The position numbers and the translations under genes are program-made. DNA of 26,256 nucleotides from ZC4RG30 sp964455685 (lineage in GTDB: Bacteria; Pseudomonadota; Gammaproteobacteria; Steroidobacterales; Steroidobacteraceae): positions 1 to 26,256 of the forward strand of contig CAYVZE010000036.1 in assembly GCA_964455685.1 (NCBI GenBank). The letters run 5' to 3'. Numbering within the stretch: the stretch's first letter is position 1; each line of letters starts with the position of its first letter. Under the pieces are notes generated by a model. That model made no database searches and was not told the DNA's origin. It saw only the letters and a list, made by a program, of their open reading frames with translations. This document shows, piece by piece, positions 15,820 through 26,256 of the stretch.

Positions 15820-17183
15820 AGCGCACGCTCACGCACCTGGCCCGGCTGTGCGGCGGCCGCTTCGCCGGCGAGGACCGCGAGTGGACCGGCGTCAACAATG
15901 ACACCCGCACGCTGCAGCCGGGACAGGTGTACCTCGCGCTGCGCGGCCCGCGCTTCGACGGCAACGACTTCCTGCAGGCCGCCGCCGATGCCGGCGCCGT
16001 GGCCGCCATCATCGACCGCCCGGAGGCCTCGCCGCCGCTGCCGGTGATCGAGGTGGATGACGGACAGGCCGCATTGACGCGCGCCGCCACCGGCTGGCGC
16101 ACCGCCTTTGACGGCCCGGTGGTGGGCGTGGCCGGCAGCAACGGCAAGACCACCACCAAGGAAATGATCGCGGCCATCCTCTCGCGCCGCGGCGAGTGCC
16201 TGGCCACGCGCGGCAACATGAACAACCACATCGGCGTGCCGCTGACGCTGCTGCGCCTGGCCGGCGAGGAGAAGAGCGCGGTGATCGAGATCGGCGCCAA
16301 CCGCGCCGGCGAGGTGGCCGCGCTGGTCGAAGTCGCCCGTCCCACCATCGGCGTGATCACCAACGCCGGTGCCGAGCACCTGGAAGGCTTCGGCGACCTG
16401 GATGGCGTGGCGCGCGCCGAGGGCGAAATGGTCGAGGGCCTGCCCGCCGACGGCGTGGCGGTGATCAACGCCGATGATCCCTATGCCGGGCTGTGGCGCG
16501 GCATGACGCGCGCGCGTGTGGTCACCTTCGGCATCGACGCGCCGGCCGACTTCACCGCCCGCGACGTGCACGAGGCGCTCACCGACGACGGCTTCGTCAC
16601 TTCGTTCACGCTGCATTCGCCGCAGGGCGACGTGCCGGTCCGCCTGAACCTCGGCGGTCGCCACAACGTGCGCAACGCCCTGTGCGCCGCCGCCGCCGCG
16701 GTGGCCGCCGGCGCCAGCCTGGCCGACGTGGCCGAGGGCCTGGCCGGCATGCAGCCCGTGGGCGGTCGCCTGCGCCCGCTGCGCACCCGCCATGGCGCAC
16801 GCCTGATCGACGATTCCTACAACGCCAACCCCAGCTCCATGAAGGCCGGCATCGACGTGCTGGTGACGCTGCCCGGCGAGCCGTGGTTGGTGATGGGCGA
16901 CATGGGTGAGCTGGGTGCGTACGCCGAATCCAGCCACGTGGAGATCGGCCGGCACGCGCGCGAGCGCGGCGTGACCCGCCTGTTCGCCACCGGGCCGCTG
17001 TCGACGCGGGCGGTGGAGGCCTTCGGCAGCGGCGCGAGCTGGTATCCCGACACCGATGCGCTGGCCCGCGCCGTGGACGCCGGGCTGCACGAGGGCGTGA
17101 CCCTGCTGGTCAAGGGCTCGCGCTCGAACCGGCTGGAACGCGTCGTCGGCCACCTCACCGGCCAGATTCCCGAGGCCCACTGA
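15816..17183 (+). CDS. murF: UDP-MurNAc-tripeptide:D-alanyl-D-alanine ligase
   Basis: 455 aa. MurF attaches the D-Ala-D-Ala dipeptide made by Ddl, encoded downstream in this cluster, to finish the cytosolic precursor. Signatures: NNDTRTLQPGQVYLALRG (27-44) for the substrate domain, ATP loop GVAGSNGKTTTKEM (104-117), TRGNMNNHIGVPLTLL, EIGANRAGEVA, TNAGAEHLEGFGDL, GGRHNVRNALCAAAAA, and DDSYNANPSSM in the C-terminal domain, with DMGELG further on. Full length (E. coli 452). ATG overlaps the murE stop; its own stop shares one base with mraY (TGATG). Confidence 0.97.
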   Translation: MKRTLTHLARLCGGRFAGEDREWTGVNNDTRTLQPGQVYLALRGPRFDGNDFLQAAADAGAVAAIIDRPEASPPLPVIEVDDGQAALTRAATGWRTAFDGPVVGVAGSNGKTTTKEMIAAILSRRGECLATRGNMNNHIGVPLTLLRLAGEEKSAVIEIGANRAGEVAALVEVARPTIGVITNAGAEHLEGFGDLDGVARAEGEMVEGLPADGVAVINADDPYAGLWRGMTRARVVTFGIDAPADFTARDVHEALTDDGFVTSFTLHSPQGDVPVRLNLGGRHNVRNALCAAAAAVAAGASLADVAEGLAGMQPVGGRLRPLRTRHGARLIDDSYNANPSSMKAGIDVLVTLPGEPWLVMGDMGELGAYAESSHVEIGRHARERGVTRLFATGPLSTRAVEAFGSGASWYPDTDALARAVDAGLHEGVTLLVKGSRSNRLERVVGHLTGQIPEAH

Positions 17184-18268
17184 TGCTGTACTGGCTGACA
17201 CAGCAGCTCGCTGCCCAGGAGACGTTCTTCAACGTCTTCCAGTACCTGACCCTGCGCACCATCCTGGCGGTGGTGTCGGCGCTGGCCATCTCCTGGCTGA
17301 TCGGCCCGGCCATGATCCGCTGGCTGTCGCGCTACCAGGTGGGGCAGGTGGTGCGCGACGACGGCCCGCAGACGCACCTGAAGAAGGCCGGCACGCCCAC
17401 CATGGGCGGCACGCTGATCATCGTCGCCATCGCGGTATCGACACTGCTGTGGGCGGACCTCACCAACCGCTACGTGTGGATCGTGCTGGGCGTGCTGGTG
17501 CTGTGCGGCCTGGTCGGCTTCTACGACGACTACCTGAAGCTGGTGGTGAAGAACCCGCGCGGCCTGGCGGCCCGCTGGAAGTACTTCTGGCTGTCGGTGG
17601 CCGGCTTCGGCGCCGCGCTGGTGCTGTGGTACACGGCGAGCTCGCCCAACGAGACCACCTTCTTCGTGCCGGTGTTCAAGAGCGTGGCGCTGCCCATGGG
17701 CATGTTCGCCTTCGTCGTGCTCACCTACCTGATGATCGTCGGCATGAGCAACGCGGTGAACCTCACCGACGGGCTCGACGGCCTGGCCATCATGCCGGCG
17801 GTGATGGTGGCGGTGGGCCTGGGCATCTTCGCCTGGGCCAGCGGCAACGCCATCATCGCCAACTACCTCGGCATCCCGGCCGTGCCCGGCGCGGGCGAGC
17901 TGGCTATCTTCTGCGGCGCGATGGCCGGCGCGGGACTGGGCTTCCTCTGGTTCAACACCTACCCGGCGCAGGTGTTCATGGGCGACGTGGGCGCGCTGGC
18001 GCTCGGTGGCGCGCTGGGCACCGTGGCCGTGATCGTGCGCCAGGAAATCGTGGTGCTGCTGATGGGCGGCATCTTCGTGCTGGAGACCGCCTCGGTGATC
18101 CTGCAGGTGGCCTCGTTCAAGCTCACCGGCAAGCGCATCTTCCGCATGGCGCCGATCCACCACCACTTCGAGCTCAAGGGCTGGGCCGAGCCGAAGGTGA
18201 TCGTGCGCTTCTGGATCATCAGCCTGCTGCTGGTGCTGATGGGCCTTGCAACCCTGAAGGTGCGCTGA
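17183..18268 (+). CDS. mraY: Phospho-MurNAc-pentapeptide transferase (lipid I synthase)
   Basis: 361 aa polytopic inner-membrane enzyme, about ten transmembrane helices, that transfers phospho-MurNAc-pentapeptide to undecaprenyl phosphate. Family motifs: KKAGTPTMGG (67-76), the catalytic/metal Asp pair in GFYDDYLKL (Asp115, Asp116), NAVNLTDGLDGLA (190-202), FMGDVGALALGG (265-276, Asp268), and the HHH loop APIHHHFELKGWAEPKV (323-339). Size equals E. coli MraY (360). One-base overlaps with both neighbours (TGATG) suggest re-initiation coupling. Confidence 0.98.
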   Translation: MLYWLTQQLAAQETFFNVFQYLTLRTILAVVSALAISWLIGPAMIRWLSRYQVGQVVRDDGPQTHLKKAGTPTMGGTLIIVAIAVSTLLWADLTNRYVWIVLGVLVLCGLVGFYDDYLKLVVKNPRGLAARWKYFWLSVAGFGAALVLWYTASSPNETTFFVPVFKSVALPMGMFAFVVLTYLMIVGMSNAVNLTDGLDGLAIMPAVMVAVGLGIFAWASGNAIIANYLGIPAVPGAGELAIFCGAMAGAGLGFLWFNTYPAQVFMGDVGALALGGALGTVAVIVRQEIVVLLMGGIFVLETASVILQVASFKLTGKRIFRMAPIHHHFELKGWAEPKVIVRFWIISLLLVLMGLATLKVR

Positions 18269-19593
18269 TGGGTGGCTACGCTGTCGTTGCCGGGCTGGGG
18301 AACACGGGTCGCTCGGTGATCCGCTACCTGGCCGCGCGCGGCTGGCGCATCGCCGGCACGGATTCGCGCGCCGCGCCGCCGGGCATCGAGGCGCTGCGCG
18401 CGCAGTTCCCCGGCATCGACTTCGTCACCGGCGGCCTGCACGCACCGCTGCTGGAAGGCGCCGACATGGTGGTGGCCTCGCCGGGCCTGCCGCAGCAGGA
18501 CGCCTTCTTCGAGGCGGCGCGCGCGCGCGGCATCCAGATCGTCGGCGACATCGAGCTGTTCGCGCGCAGCGGCGCAGGCCCCGTGGCCGGCGTCACCGGC
18601 ACCAATGGCAAGAGCACGGTGACTTCGCTGCTGGCGCACATGGCCAGCCGCGCCGGGCGCAAGGCGCGTGCCGGTGGCAACCTTGCGCCGCCCGCGCTGG
18701 ACCTGCTGGCAGGCGAGGGCGCTTCGCTGTACGTGCTGGAGCTCTCCAGCTACCAGCTGGAGACCACGCATTCGCTGCACCTGGCCACGGCCACGGTGCT
18801 GAACGTCACGCCAGACCACCTGGACCGCTACGCGGATATCGACGCCTACGCGGCAGCCAAGGCGCGCATCTTCGACCACTGCGACACCGCGGTGCTGAAC
18901 CTGGACGATGCGCGCGTGGCCGCGATGGCGCGAGCGGGCCAGCGCACGCTGAGCTTCTCGCTGGACGCCCGTTCCGGCGCCGACTTCGTGCTGGATACCG
19001 CGGACGGCCGGGACTGGCTGTGCCGCGGCCGCGAGCGGCTGCTGGCCATGGACGAGCTGCGCCTGGTCGGCCGCCACAACGCCGCCAATGCGCTGGCCGC
19101 GCTGGCCATGGGCGAGGCGCTGGGCCTGGCGCGCGAGCCCATGCTGGCCGCGCTGCGCGACTTCCCCGGCCTGCCGCATCGCGCCGCCTTCGTGGCCGAG
19201 GTCGGCGGCGTGCGCTACGTGAACGATTCCAAGGGCACCAACGTGGGGGCCACGCTGGCCGCCGTGACCGGCTTCACCGGCCCGCTGCTGCTGATCGCCG
19301 GCGGCGACGGCAAGAACCAGGACTTCACCCCGCTGGCCGCGGCGCTGGCCGGCAAGGTGCGGCGCGTGCTCACCATCGGCCGCGATGCCGCACTCATCGA
19401 GGCCGCGCTCGAAGGCGTGTGCCCCGTCGAGCGCTGCGCCACGCTGGAAGAGGCGGTGGTGGCTGCATCGCGCGCCGCGCAGCCGGGCGACACCGTGCTG
19501 CTGTCGCCGGCCTGCGCCAGCCTCGACATGTTCCGTGACTATGCGCACCGCGGCGAGGTATTCGCCGAGGCTGTCCGGAGGCTCGCGGCATGA
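18268..19593 (+). CDS. murD: UDP-MurNAc-L-alanine:D-glutamate ligase
   Basis: 441 aa. MurD adds D-Glu as the second residue. The protein starts at once with the UDP-binding loop (MGGYAVVAGLGNTGRSV), with no N-terminal extension. ATP loop GVTGTNGKST (108-117), then GGNLAPPALDLL, ELSSYQLETT, LNVTPDHLDRY, GRHNAANALAALA, YVNDSKGTNVGATLAAV and C-terminal ACASLDMFRDYAHRG complete the family signature. Start ATG 18268 has GAAGGT about 6 nt upstream and shares one base with the mraY stop; the frame stays open far upstream but there it is a shadow of mraY. Ends with ATGA into ftsW. Confidence 0.97.
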   Translation: MGGYAVVAGLGNTGRSVIRYLAARGWRIAGTDSRAAPPGIEALRAQFPGIDFVTGGLHAPLLEGADMVVASPGLPQQDAFFEAARARGIQIVGDIELFARSGAGPVAGVTGTNGKSTVTSLLAHMASRAGRKARAGGNLAPPALDLLAGEGASLYVLELSSYQLETTHSLHLATATVLNVTPDHLDRYADIDAYAAAKARIFDHCDTAVLNLDDARVAAMARAGQRTLSFSLDARSGADFVLDTADGRDWLCRGRERLLAMDELRLVGRHNAANALAALAMGEALGLAREPMLAALRDFPGLPHRAAFVAEVGGVRYVNDSKGTNVGATLAAVTGFTGPLLLIAGGDGKNQDFTPLAAALAGKVRRVLTIGRDAALIEAALEGVCPVERCATLEEAVVAASRAAQPGDTVLLSPACASLDMFRDYAHRGEVFAEAVRRLAA

Positions 19594-20765
19594 GCACGCA
19601 GCGCGGGCAGGGATATGCGCTCGATACCGTGATGGTGTGCCTGGTGCTGGCCGTGCTGCTGCTGGGCCTGGTGATGCTGGCCTCGGCGTCGGTGTCGAAG
19701 GCTGCGCGCGATGCCGGTGATGCGTTCTACTTCGTGAAGGGCCAGCTGCAGGGCGCCGCGGTGGGCATCGCGCTGGCGGTGCTGCTGGCGATGGTGCCCA
19801 CCGAGCTCTACCAGAAGCACGCCAACCTGATCCTGGTGCTGGCGGCGCTGCTGCTGGCGGCGGTGCTGGTCCCCGGCATCGGCCATGAATCCAATGGCAG
19901 CCGTCGCTGGATCCGCCTGCCGGGCATCCAGCTGCAGCCTTCCGAGCTGGCGCGCGTGATGGTGCTGGTGTGGGTGGCCGCCTACGCGGCCCGCCGCAGC
20001 AAGGAGCTGGCCGGCAGCTTCGCCGGGCTGGCCAAGCCGCTGGGCCTGACCTTCCTCTTCTGCCTGCTGCTGCTGATGGAGCCGGACTTCGGTGCGGCCG
20101 CGGTGCTGTTCGCCACCGCCTTCGGCCTGCTGTTCATCGCCGGCGCGCAGCTGCGCTGGGTGCTGCTGTGCCTGCTGGGCGGCGCGGCAGGCTTCGCGGC
20201 GCTGATGGTGTCGGCCGAGTACCGCATGAAGCGCCTGACCTGCTTCCTGAATCCCTGGGCCCATGCGCAGGAGTGCGGCTACCAGCCGGTGCAGTCGCTG
20301 ATCGCCATCGGTCGCGGTGAGTGGTTCGGCGTGGGCCTGGGCGAGAGCGTGCAGAAGCTGTTCTACCTGCCCGAGGCGCACACCGACTTCCTGTTCGCGG
20401 TGCTGGCCGAGGAGCTGGGCCTGGCCGGCGTGCTGCTGACGCTGGCGCTGTTCGTGGCGCTGGCCTGGCGCTCGCTGTACATCGCGCGCGAAGCCGCCAC
20501 CGCGGGCCTGAAGTTCCAGGCCGGCCTGGCCGCGGCCTTCGGCCTCTGGGTCGGCATCCAGTCGCTGATCAACATCGGCGTGGCCATGAGCGTGCTGCCC
20601 ACCAAGGGCCTGACGCTGCCCTTCATGAGCTACGGCCGCACCAGCATCGTGGTGTCGCTGATGTGGGTGGGCATGGTGCTGCGCGTGCACCACGAGACCC
20701 TGGTACGTTCGCGTGGCGGCGCCAGCGTGGGCGTGCGCCGCGGCGCGCGCGAGGTGGCCGCATGA
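19590..20765 (+). CDS. ftsW: Septal peptidoglycan glycosyltransferase FtsW (SEDS family)
   Basis: 391 aa, about ten transmembrane helices. FtsW polymerises lipid II at the septum with FtsI. Family motifs: GHESNGSRRWIRLPGIQLQ (98-116) with PSELARV, LLMEPDFGAA, GYQPVQSLIAIGRGEWFG (230-247), and LPEAHTDFLFAVLAEELG, where Asp266 corresponds to the proposed catalytic Asp of SEDS enzymes. The late loop reads LPFMSYGRTSIVV (343-355); the usual gammaproteobacterial form is SYGGSS, so Arg350-Thr351 replace Gly-Ser. SD (CCGGAGG) about 8 nt before the ATG. ATGA overlaps on both sides. Confidence 0.97.
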   Translation: MSTQRGQGYALDTVMVCLVLAVLLLGLVMLASASVSKAARDAGDAFYFVKGQLQGAAVGIALAVLLAMVPTELYQKHANLILVLAALLLAAVLVPGIGHESNGSRRWIRLPGIQLQPSELARVMVLVWVAAYAARRSKELAGSFAGLAKPLGLTFLFCLLLLMEPDFGAAAVLFATAFGLLFIAGAQLRWVLLCLLGGAAGFAALMVSAEYRMKRLTCFLNPWAHAQECGYQPVQSLIAIGRGEWFGVGLGESVQKLFYLPEAHTDFLFAVLAEELGLAGVLLTLALFVALAWRSLYIAREAATAGLKFQAGLAAAFGLWVGIQSLINIGVAMSVLPTKGLTLPFMSYGRTSIVVSLMWVGMVLRVHHETLVRSRGGASVGVRRGAREVAA

Positions 20766-21852
20766 GCGCGCCGGTGCTGATCATGGCCGGCGGCACCGGC
20801 GGACATGTGTTCCCGGCACTGGCACTGGCGCGCCTGCTGCGCGAGCGGCAGCGCCGCGTGGTGTGGCTGGGCACGCGGCGCGGGCTGGAGGCGCGCGTGG
20901 TCCCGGCCGAGGGCTTCGAGATCGAGTGGCTCAGCGTCGGCGGGTTGCGCGGCAAGGGCGTGCTGGCGCTGCTGGCTGCGCCGTTCCAGCTGGTGCGCGC
21001 GCTGTGGCAGGCGCTTTCCATCATGCGCCGCCATCGTCCCGGCGTGGTGGTGGGCCTGGGCGGCTTCGTGACCGGACCCGGTGGCGTGGCCGCGTGGCTG
21101 TGCCGCCGGCCGCTCATCGTGCACGAGCAGAACGCCATCGCCGGCTTCACCAACCGCTGCCTTGCGCCGCTGGCGCGCGAGGTGCTCACTGCCTTCCCCT
21201 CGGCGCTGGCCGGTCGCCCGCGCGTGCGCATGATCGGCAATCCCGTGCGCGCCGACATCGCCGCGCTGCCGCCGCCGGCCGAGCGCTTCGCCGGCCGCGA
21301 GGGCACGCTGCGCCTGCTGGTGGTAGGTGGCAGCCTCGGCGCACGCCGCCTGAACGAGTCCGTGCCGCAGGCGCTGCGTCTGCTGGCGCAGGATGAGGCC
21401 GCGCCGCGCTTCATGGTGCGCCACCAGGCCGGCGAGAAGCTGATCGACATGGCGCGCGCGGCCTACCGCGACGCCGGCGTGGAAGCGGAAGTCACGCCCT
21501 TCATCAAGGACATGGCCGAGGCGCTGGCCTGGGCCGACCTGGTGGTGTGCCGCGCGGGCGCGCTCACCATCGCCGAGCTGGCGGCTGCCGGCGTCGGCGC
21601 GGTGCTGGTGCCGTACCCGCACGCCGTGGACGACCACCAGACCCACAACGCGCGCTACCTGGTCGATGCCGGTGCCGCGCGCCTGGTTGCCGACGCGGAG
21701 CTGACAGGGGGGAACCTCGCCCGCGTGCTGAAGGAGACTTCGGCACGCGGCCGCGAGGGCCTGCTCGAGCTGGCGGCGGCCGCGCGCCGCGCGGCGCTTC
21801 CGGATGCCGCCGGCAAGCTGCTCGAGGCCTGCCTGGCCGCGGAGGCACGCGC

Positions 21853-21856
<4 letters not shown>
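20762..21856 (+). CDS. murG: UDP-GlcNAc transferase to lipid I (lipid II synthase)
   Basis: 364 aa peripheral inner-membrane GT-B glycosyltransferase that adds GlcNAc to lipid I. The first glycine loop is GGTGGHVFPALALA (10-23) and the second is GGSLGA. HEQNAIAGFTNR, the nucleotide-sugar site CRAGALTIAELAAAG and VPYPHAVDDHQTHNARYL follow. GLGGFVTGPGGVAA is the conserved third glycine-rich region. Length typical (E. coli 355). Overlaps ftsW and murC by ATGA. Confidence 0.97.
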
Positions 21857-24187
<2,331 letters not shown>

Positions 24188-24191
<4 letters not shown>

Positions 24192-25165
24192 AGCTCACAC
24201 ACGATCGCAATCGACTGCGGCGCATCACCGACCCGAAGGATTTCGGCAAGGTCGCCGTGCTGTTCGGTGGCAGCTCGGCCGAGCGCGAGGTCTCGCTGGT
24301 CTCGGGCCGCGCGGTGCTGGCGGCGCTCAAGCGCCGCGGCATCGACGCCACCGGCGTGGATCCGCGCGAGGAGCCGCTGCACGAGCTGGTCGCGCGCGGC
24401 TTCGACCGCGCCTTCATCGTGCTGCACGGCCCCGGCGGCGAGGATGGCACCACCCAGGGTGCGCTGGAGCTGCTGGGCCTGCCCTACACGGGCAGCGGCG
24501 TGCTCGGATCGGCGCTGGCCATGGACAAGCTGCGCACCAAGCGCCTGGCCGCGGCCATCGGTGTGATGTCGGCGGACACCGAGGTGCTGCGCAGCGCCGC
24601 AGACTGCCAGCGCGCGGTGGAGCGGCTCGGCCTGCCGCTGATCGTCAAGCCCGCCACCCAGGGCTCCAGCGTGGGCATGAGCAAGGTGGAGCGCGCCGAG
24701 GACATGCAAGCGGCCTACAAGGCCGCGGCCGCGGTGGATGAAGTGGTGTTCGCCGAGAAGTGGATCACCGGCGCGGAGTACACGGTGGCGGTGTTGCACC
24801 GGCGCGTGCTGCCGGCCATCCGCATCGAGGCCGCCAATGCCTTCTACGACTACGAGGCCAAGTACCACCGCAACGACACGAAGTACCACTGCCCGGCGGG
24901 CCTGTCGGCGCAGGCCGAGGCGCACATGGCGAGCCTTGCGCTGGCCGCCTTCGACGCCGTCGGCGCAGAGGGCTGGGGCCGCGTGGACTTCATGGCCGAC
25001 CACACCGGCCGGCCGCTGCTGCTGGAAGTGAACACGGTGCCGGGCATGACCGACCACAGCCTGGTGCCGATGGCGGCGCGCGCCGCCGGCATCGACTTCG
25101 ACGAGCTGTGCTGGCAGGTGCTGGAGACCAGCTTCGTGCGCCAGCGCATGGAGGGATCCCGCTGA
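24188..25165 (+). CDS. ddl: D-alanine--D-alanine ligase
   Basis: 325 aa ATP-grasp enzyme making D-Ala-D-Ala for MurF. Starts at GTG 24188, with GGAGAGG 7 nt upstream and GTGA overlap with murB. This gives about 20 residues (KLTHDRNRLRRITDPKDFG) before the conserved KVAVLFGGSSAEREVSL (21-37), a short extension absent from E. coli DdlB. HGPGGEDGTTQG (80-91), LIVKPATQGSSVGMSKV (151-167), FYDYEAKY (219-226) and LEVNTVPGMTDHSLVPMAA (279-297) form the ATP, Mg and D-Ala sites. The stop shares a base with ftsQ (TGATG). Confidence 0.96.
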
Positions 25166-25950
25166 TGTTCGGACGCAGGAAGAAGACGGCCACCCGCAAC
25201 CGCAGGCGCGGGAAGGGCGCCGGGTTCGCGCTGCGCCTGCCTTCCCTCAGGCGCATCGGCCCGCCGCTGGTGGCGCTGGCGATGGTGGCCGGCGTGGTGG
25301 CCGTGCTGCGCTTCGCACTGGACCAGCCGGTGGAGCGCGTGACCATCTCGGGCCGCTTCCAGCGCGTGCATCCCCTGGACGTGGAAAAGGCCGTGCGCGA
25401 GGCCGTGGGCACCGACGGCATGGTGGCCGTCGACCTCGAGCGCATCGCCGAGGCCGTGCAGCGCATCCCGTGGGTGGACCGCGCCAGCGTGGCGCGCACC
25501 TGGCCGCGCGCGCTGTCGGTGCAGGTGGTGGAGCAGGTACCCGTGGCGCGCTGGGGCGAGAGCGGCCTGCTGAACGTGCGCGGGGAGGTGTTCGTGCACG
25601 ACCCGCGCCATATCCCGCCCGAGCTGCCGGAGCTGTCCGGCCCGGAGGGGCAGCAGGCGCTGATGACCGAGCGCTACCTGGCCACCGCGCCGCGCCTGAC
25701 CGAGGCCGGCATGCGGCTGGCGCGCATGACGCTGGACGAGCGCGGCGCCTGGGAGCTGGCGCTGGCCAACGGGGTGGTGCTGCGGCTGGGCCGCGAGCAG
25801 GTGGAGGAACGCTTCGAGCGGTTCATTGCGGCCGGCGTGCGCGTGGTTGCCGCGCGCGCCGGCGAAATCGAGTACGTGGACCTGCGCTACGCCAACGGCT
25901 TCGCCGTGGGCTGGCGCACGGCCGGAGGAGCCACGCGTGGCAAGACGTAA
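25165..25950 (+). CDS. ftsQ: Cell division protein FtsQ
   Basis: 261 aa bitopic protein. A very basic cytoplasmic tail (about 1-30, FGRRKKTATRNRRRGKG) precedes one transmembrane helix (about 31-52). A periplasmic POTRA domain follows (about 55-125, VERVTISGRFQRVHPLDVEKAV...IPWVDRASVARTWPRALSVQV), then the beta domain that binds FtsB (EVFVHDPRHIPPELPELSGPEG...). It scaffolds FtsL/FtsB and FtsWI at the septum. GAGGG lies about 10 nt before the ATG. Its 3' end overlaps ftsA by 14 bp, the largest overlap in the cluster. Confidence 0.96.
   Translation: MFGRRKKTATRNRRRGKGAGFALRLPSLRRIGPPLVALAMVAGVVAVLRFALDQPVERVTISGRFQRVHPLDVEKAVREAVGTDGMVAVDLERIAEAVQRIPWVDRASVARTWPRALSVQVVEQVPVARWGESGLLNVRGEVFVHDPRHIPPELPELSGPEGQQALMTERYLATAPRLTEAGMRLARMTLDERGAWELALANGVVLRLGREQVEERFERFIAAGVRVVAARAGEIEYVDLRYANGFAVGWRTAGGATRGKT
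25924..25930 (+). promoter_or_regulatory. Strong ribosome site deciding the ftsA start
   Basis: GGAGGAG lies within the end of ftsQ, 6 nt before the GTG at 25937, and supports that GTG as the ftsA start. Confidence 0.75.
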
Positions 25951-26256
25951 CGACAGGCCCCTGATCGTGGGGCTGGACATCGGCACATCCAAGGTGGTGG
26001 CGCTGGTCGGGGAGATCGGCGCGGACGGCAGCGTGGAGGTGGTGGGCCTGGGCTCGCATCCCTCGCGCGGCCTGAAGAAGGGCGTGGTGGTCAACATAGA
26101 GTCCACCGTGCAGTCCATCCAGCGCGCGGTGGAGGAGGCCGAGCTGATGGCCGGCTGCGAGATCCACGCCGTGTACGCCGGCATCGCCGGCTCGCATGTG
26201 CGGAGCCTGAACTCGCACGGCATCGTCGGCATCCGCGAGCGCGAGGTCACCGAGGT
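25937..26256 (+). CDS. ftsA: Cell division protein FtsA, N-terminal part (right edge truncates it)
   Basis: The first 106 residues of the actin-like ATPase that tethers FtsZ to the membrane and recruits later division proteins. After a short basic lead (ARRNDRP) comes the phosphate-1 loop LIVGLDIGTSKVVALVGE, then GLGSHPSRGLKKGVVVNIES and the start of the FtsA-specific 1C domain (TVQSIQRAVEEAELMAGCEI, VYAGIAGSHVRSLNSHGIVGI). Begins with GTG at 25937, inside ftsQ. The ATP-binding remainder and the C-terminal membrane-targeting helix lie beyond the window. Confidence 0.96.
   Translation, partial: MARRNDRPLIVGLDIGTSKVVALVGEIGADGSVEVVGLGSHPSRGLKKGVVVNIESTVQSIQRAVEEAELMAGCEIHAVYAGIAGSHVRSLNSHGIVGIREREVTE

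Noticed and set aside
17449..18267. In-frame extension of murD upstream into mraY
   Set aside because: Out-of-frame reading of mraY; murD homology begins at the ATG at 18268, which has a good SD.

Overview
The window is a conserved, high-GC chromosomal segment from a gammaproteobacterium. Four things support this: LpoA is present (a lipoprotein known from gammaproteobacteria), the petABC-sspAB operon is intact, the order lpoA-yraN with divergent rsmI is kept, and the dcw cell-wall/division cluster is complete and includes murB and ddl. Gene order closely follows what I recall of the Pseudomonas murA...algW...petABC-sspAB...yraN-lpoA/rsmI...mraZ region, but several genes usually found between these blocks are absent. 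The DUF3617 gene and the ModA-like gene would fit a Xanthomonadales/Nevskiales-type lineage. I cannot fix the genus from the sequence alone.

Layout. (1) 1-757: 3' part of murA, converging on a DegS/AlgW-type periplasmic protease (763-1902, minus). (2) 1903-2028: divergent promoter region with a shared, nearly symmetric -10 element and a 9-bp inverted repeat at the predicted 5' end of the pet transcript. (3) 2029-5738: petA-petB-petC-sspA-sspB, the cytochrome bc1 complex plus stringent starvation proteins, ending in a likely intrinsic terminator. (4) 5794-8062, minus: lpoA-yraN. (5) 8078-9630, plus: rsmI overlapped by a ModA-like gene with no signal peptide. (6) 9685-10209, minus: a DUF3617 exported protein. 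(7) 10305-about 10688: RNase P RNA. (8) 10684-10883: AT-rich control region with a good sigma70 promoter and four TGGGN repeats at exact 10-bp spacing, matching the known MraZ operator. (9) 10884-26256: mraZ-rsmH-ftsL-ftsI-murE-murF-mraY-murD-ftsW-murG-murC-murB-ddl-ftsQ-ftsA, cut by the right edge inside ftsA.

How the genes work together. MurA, MurC-F, MurB, Ddl, MraY and MurG make lipid II. FtsW and FtsI polymerise and cross-link septal peptidoglycan. FtsL, FtsQ and FtsA belong to the divisome, and LpoA activates the other main synthase, PBP1a. RsmI and RsmH both modify the same 16S rRNA nucleotide (C1402). From rsmH to ftsA every junction overlaps, so about 14.9 kb contain no intergenic base and the cluster probably depends largely on the mraZ promoter.

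I see no mobile element, CRISPR array, tRNA or clear undescribed system. The least explained items are the ModA-like gene fused by overlap to rsmI, the possibly leaderless lpoA/rsmI divergent start, and the structured leaders of petA and mraZ.
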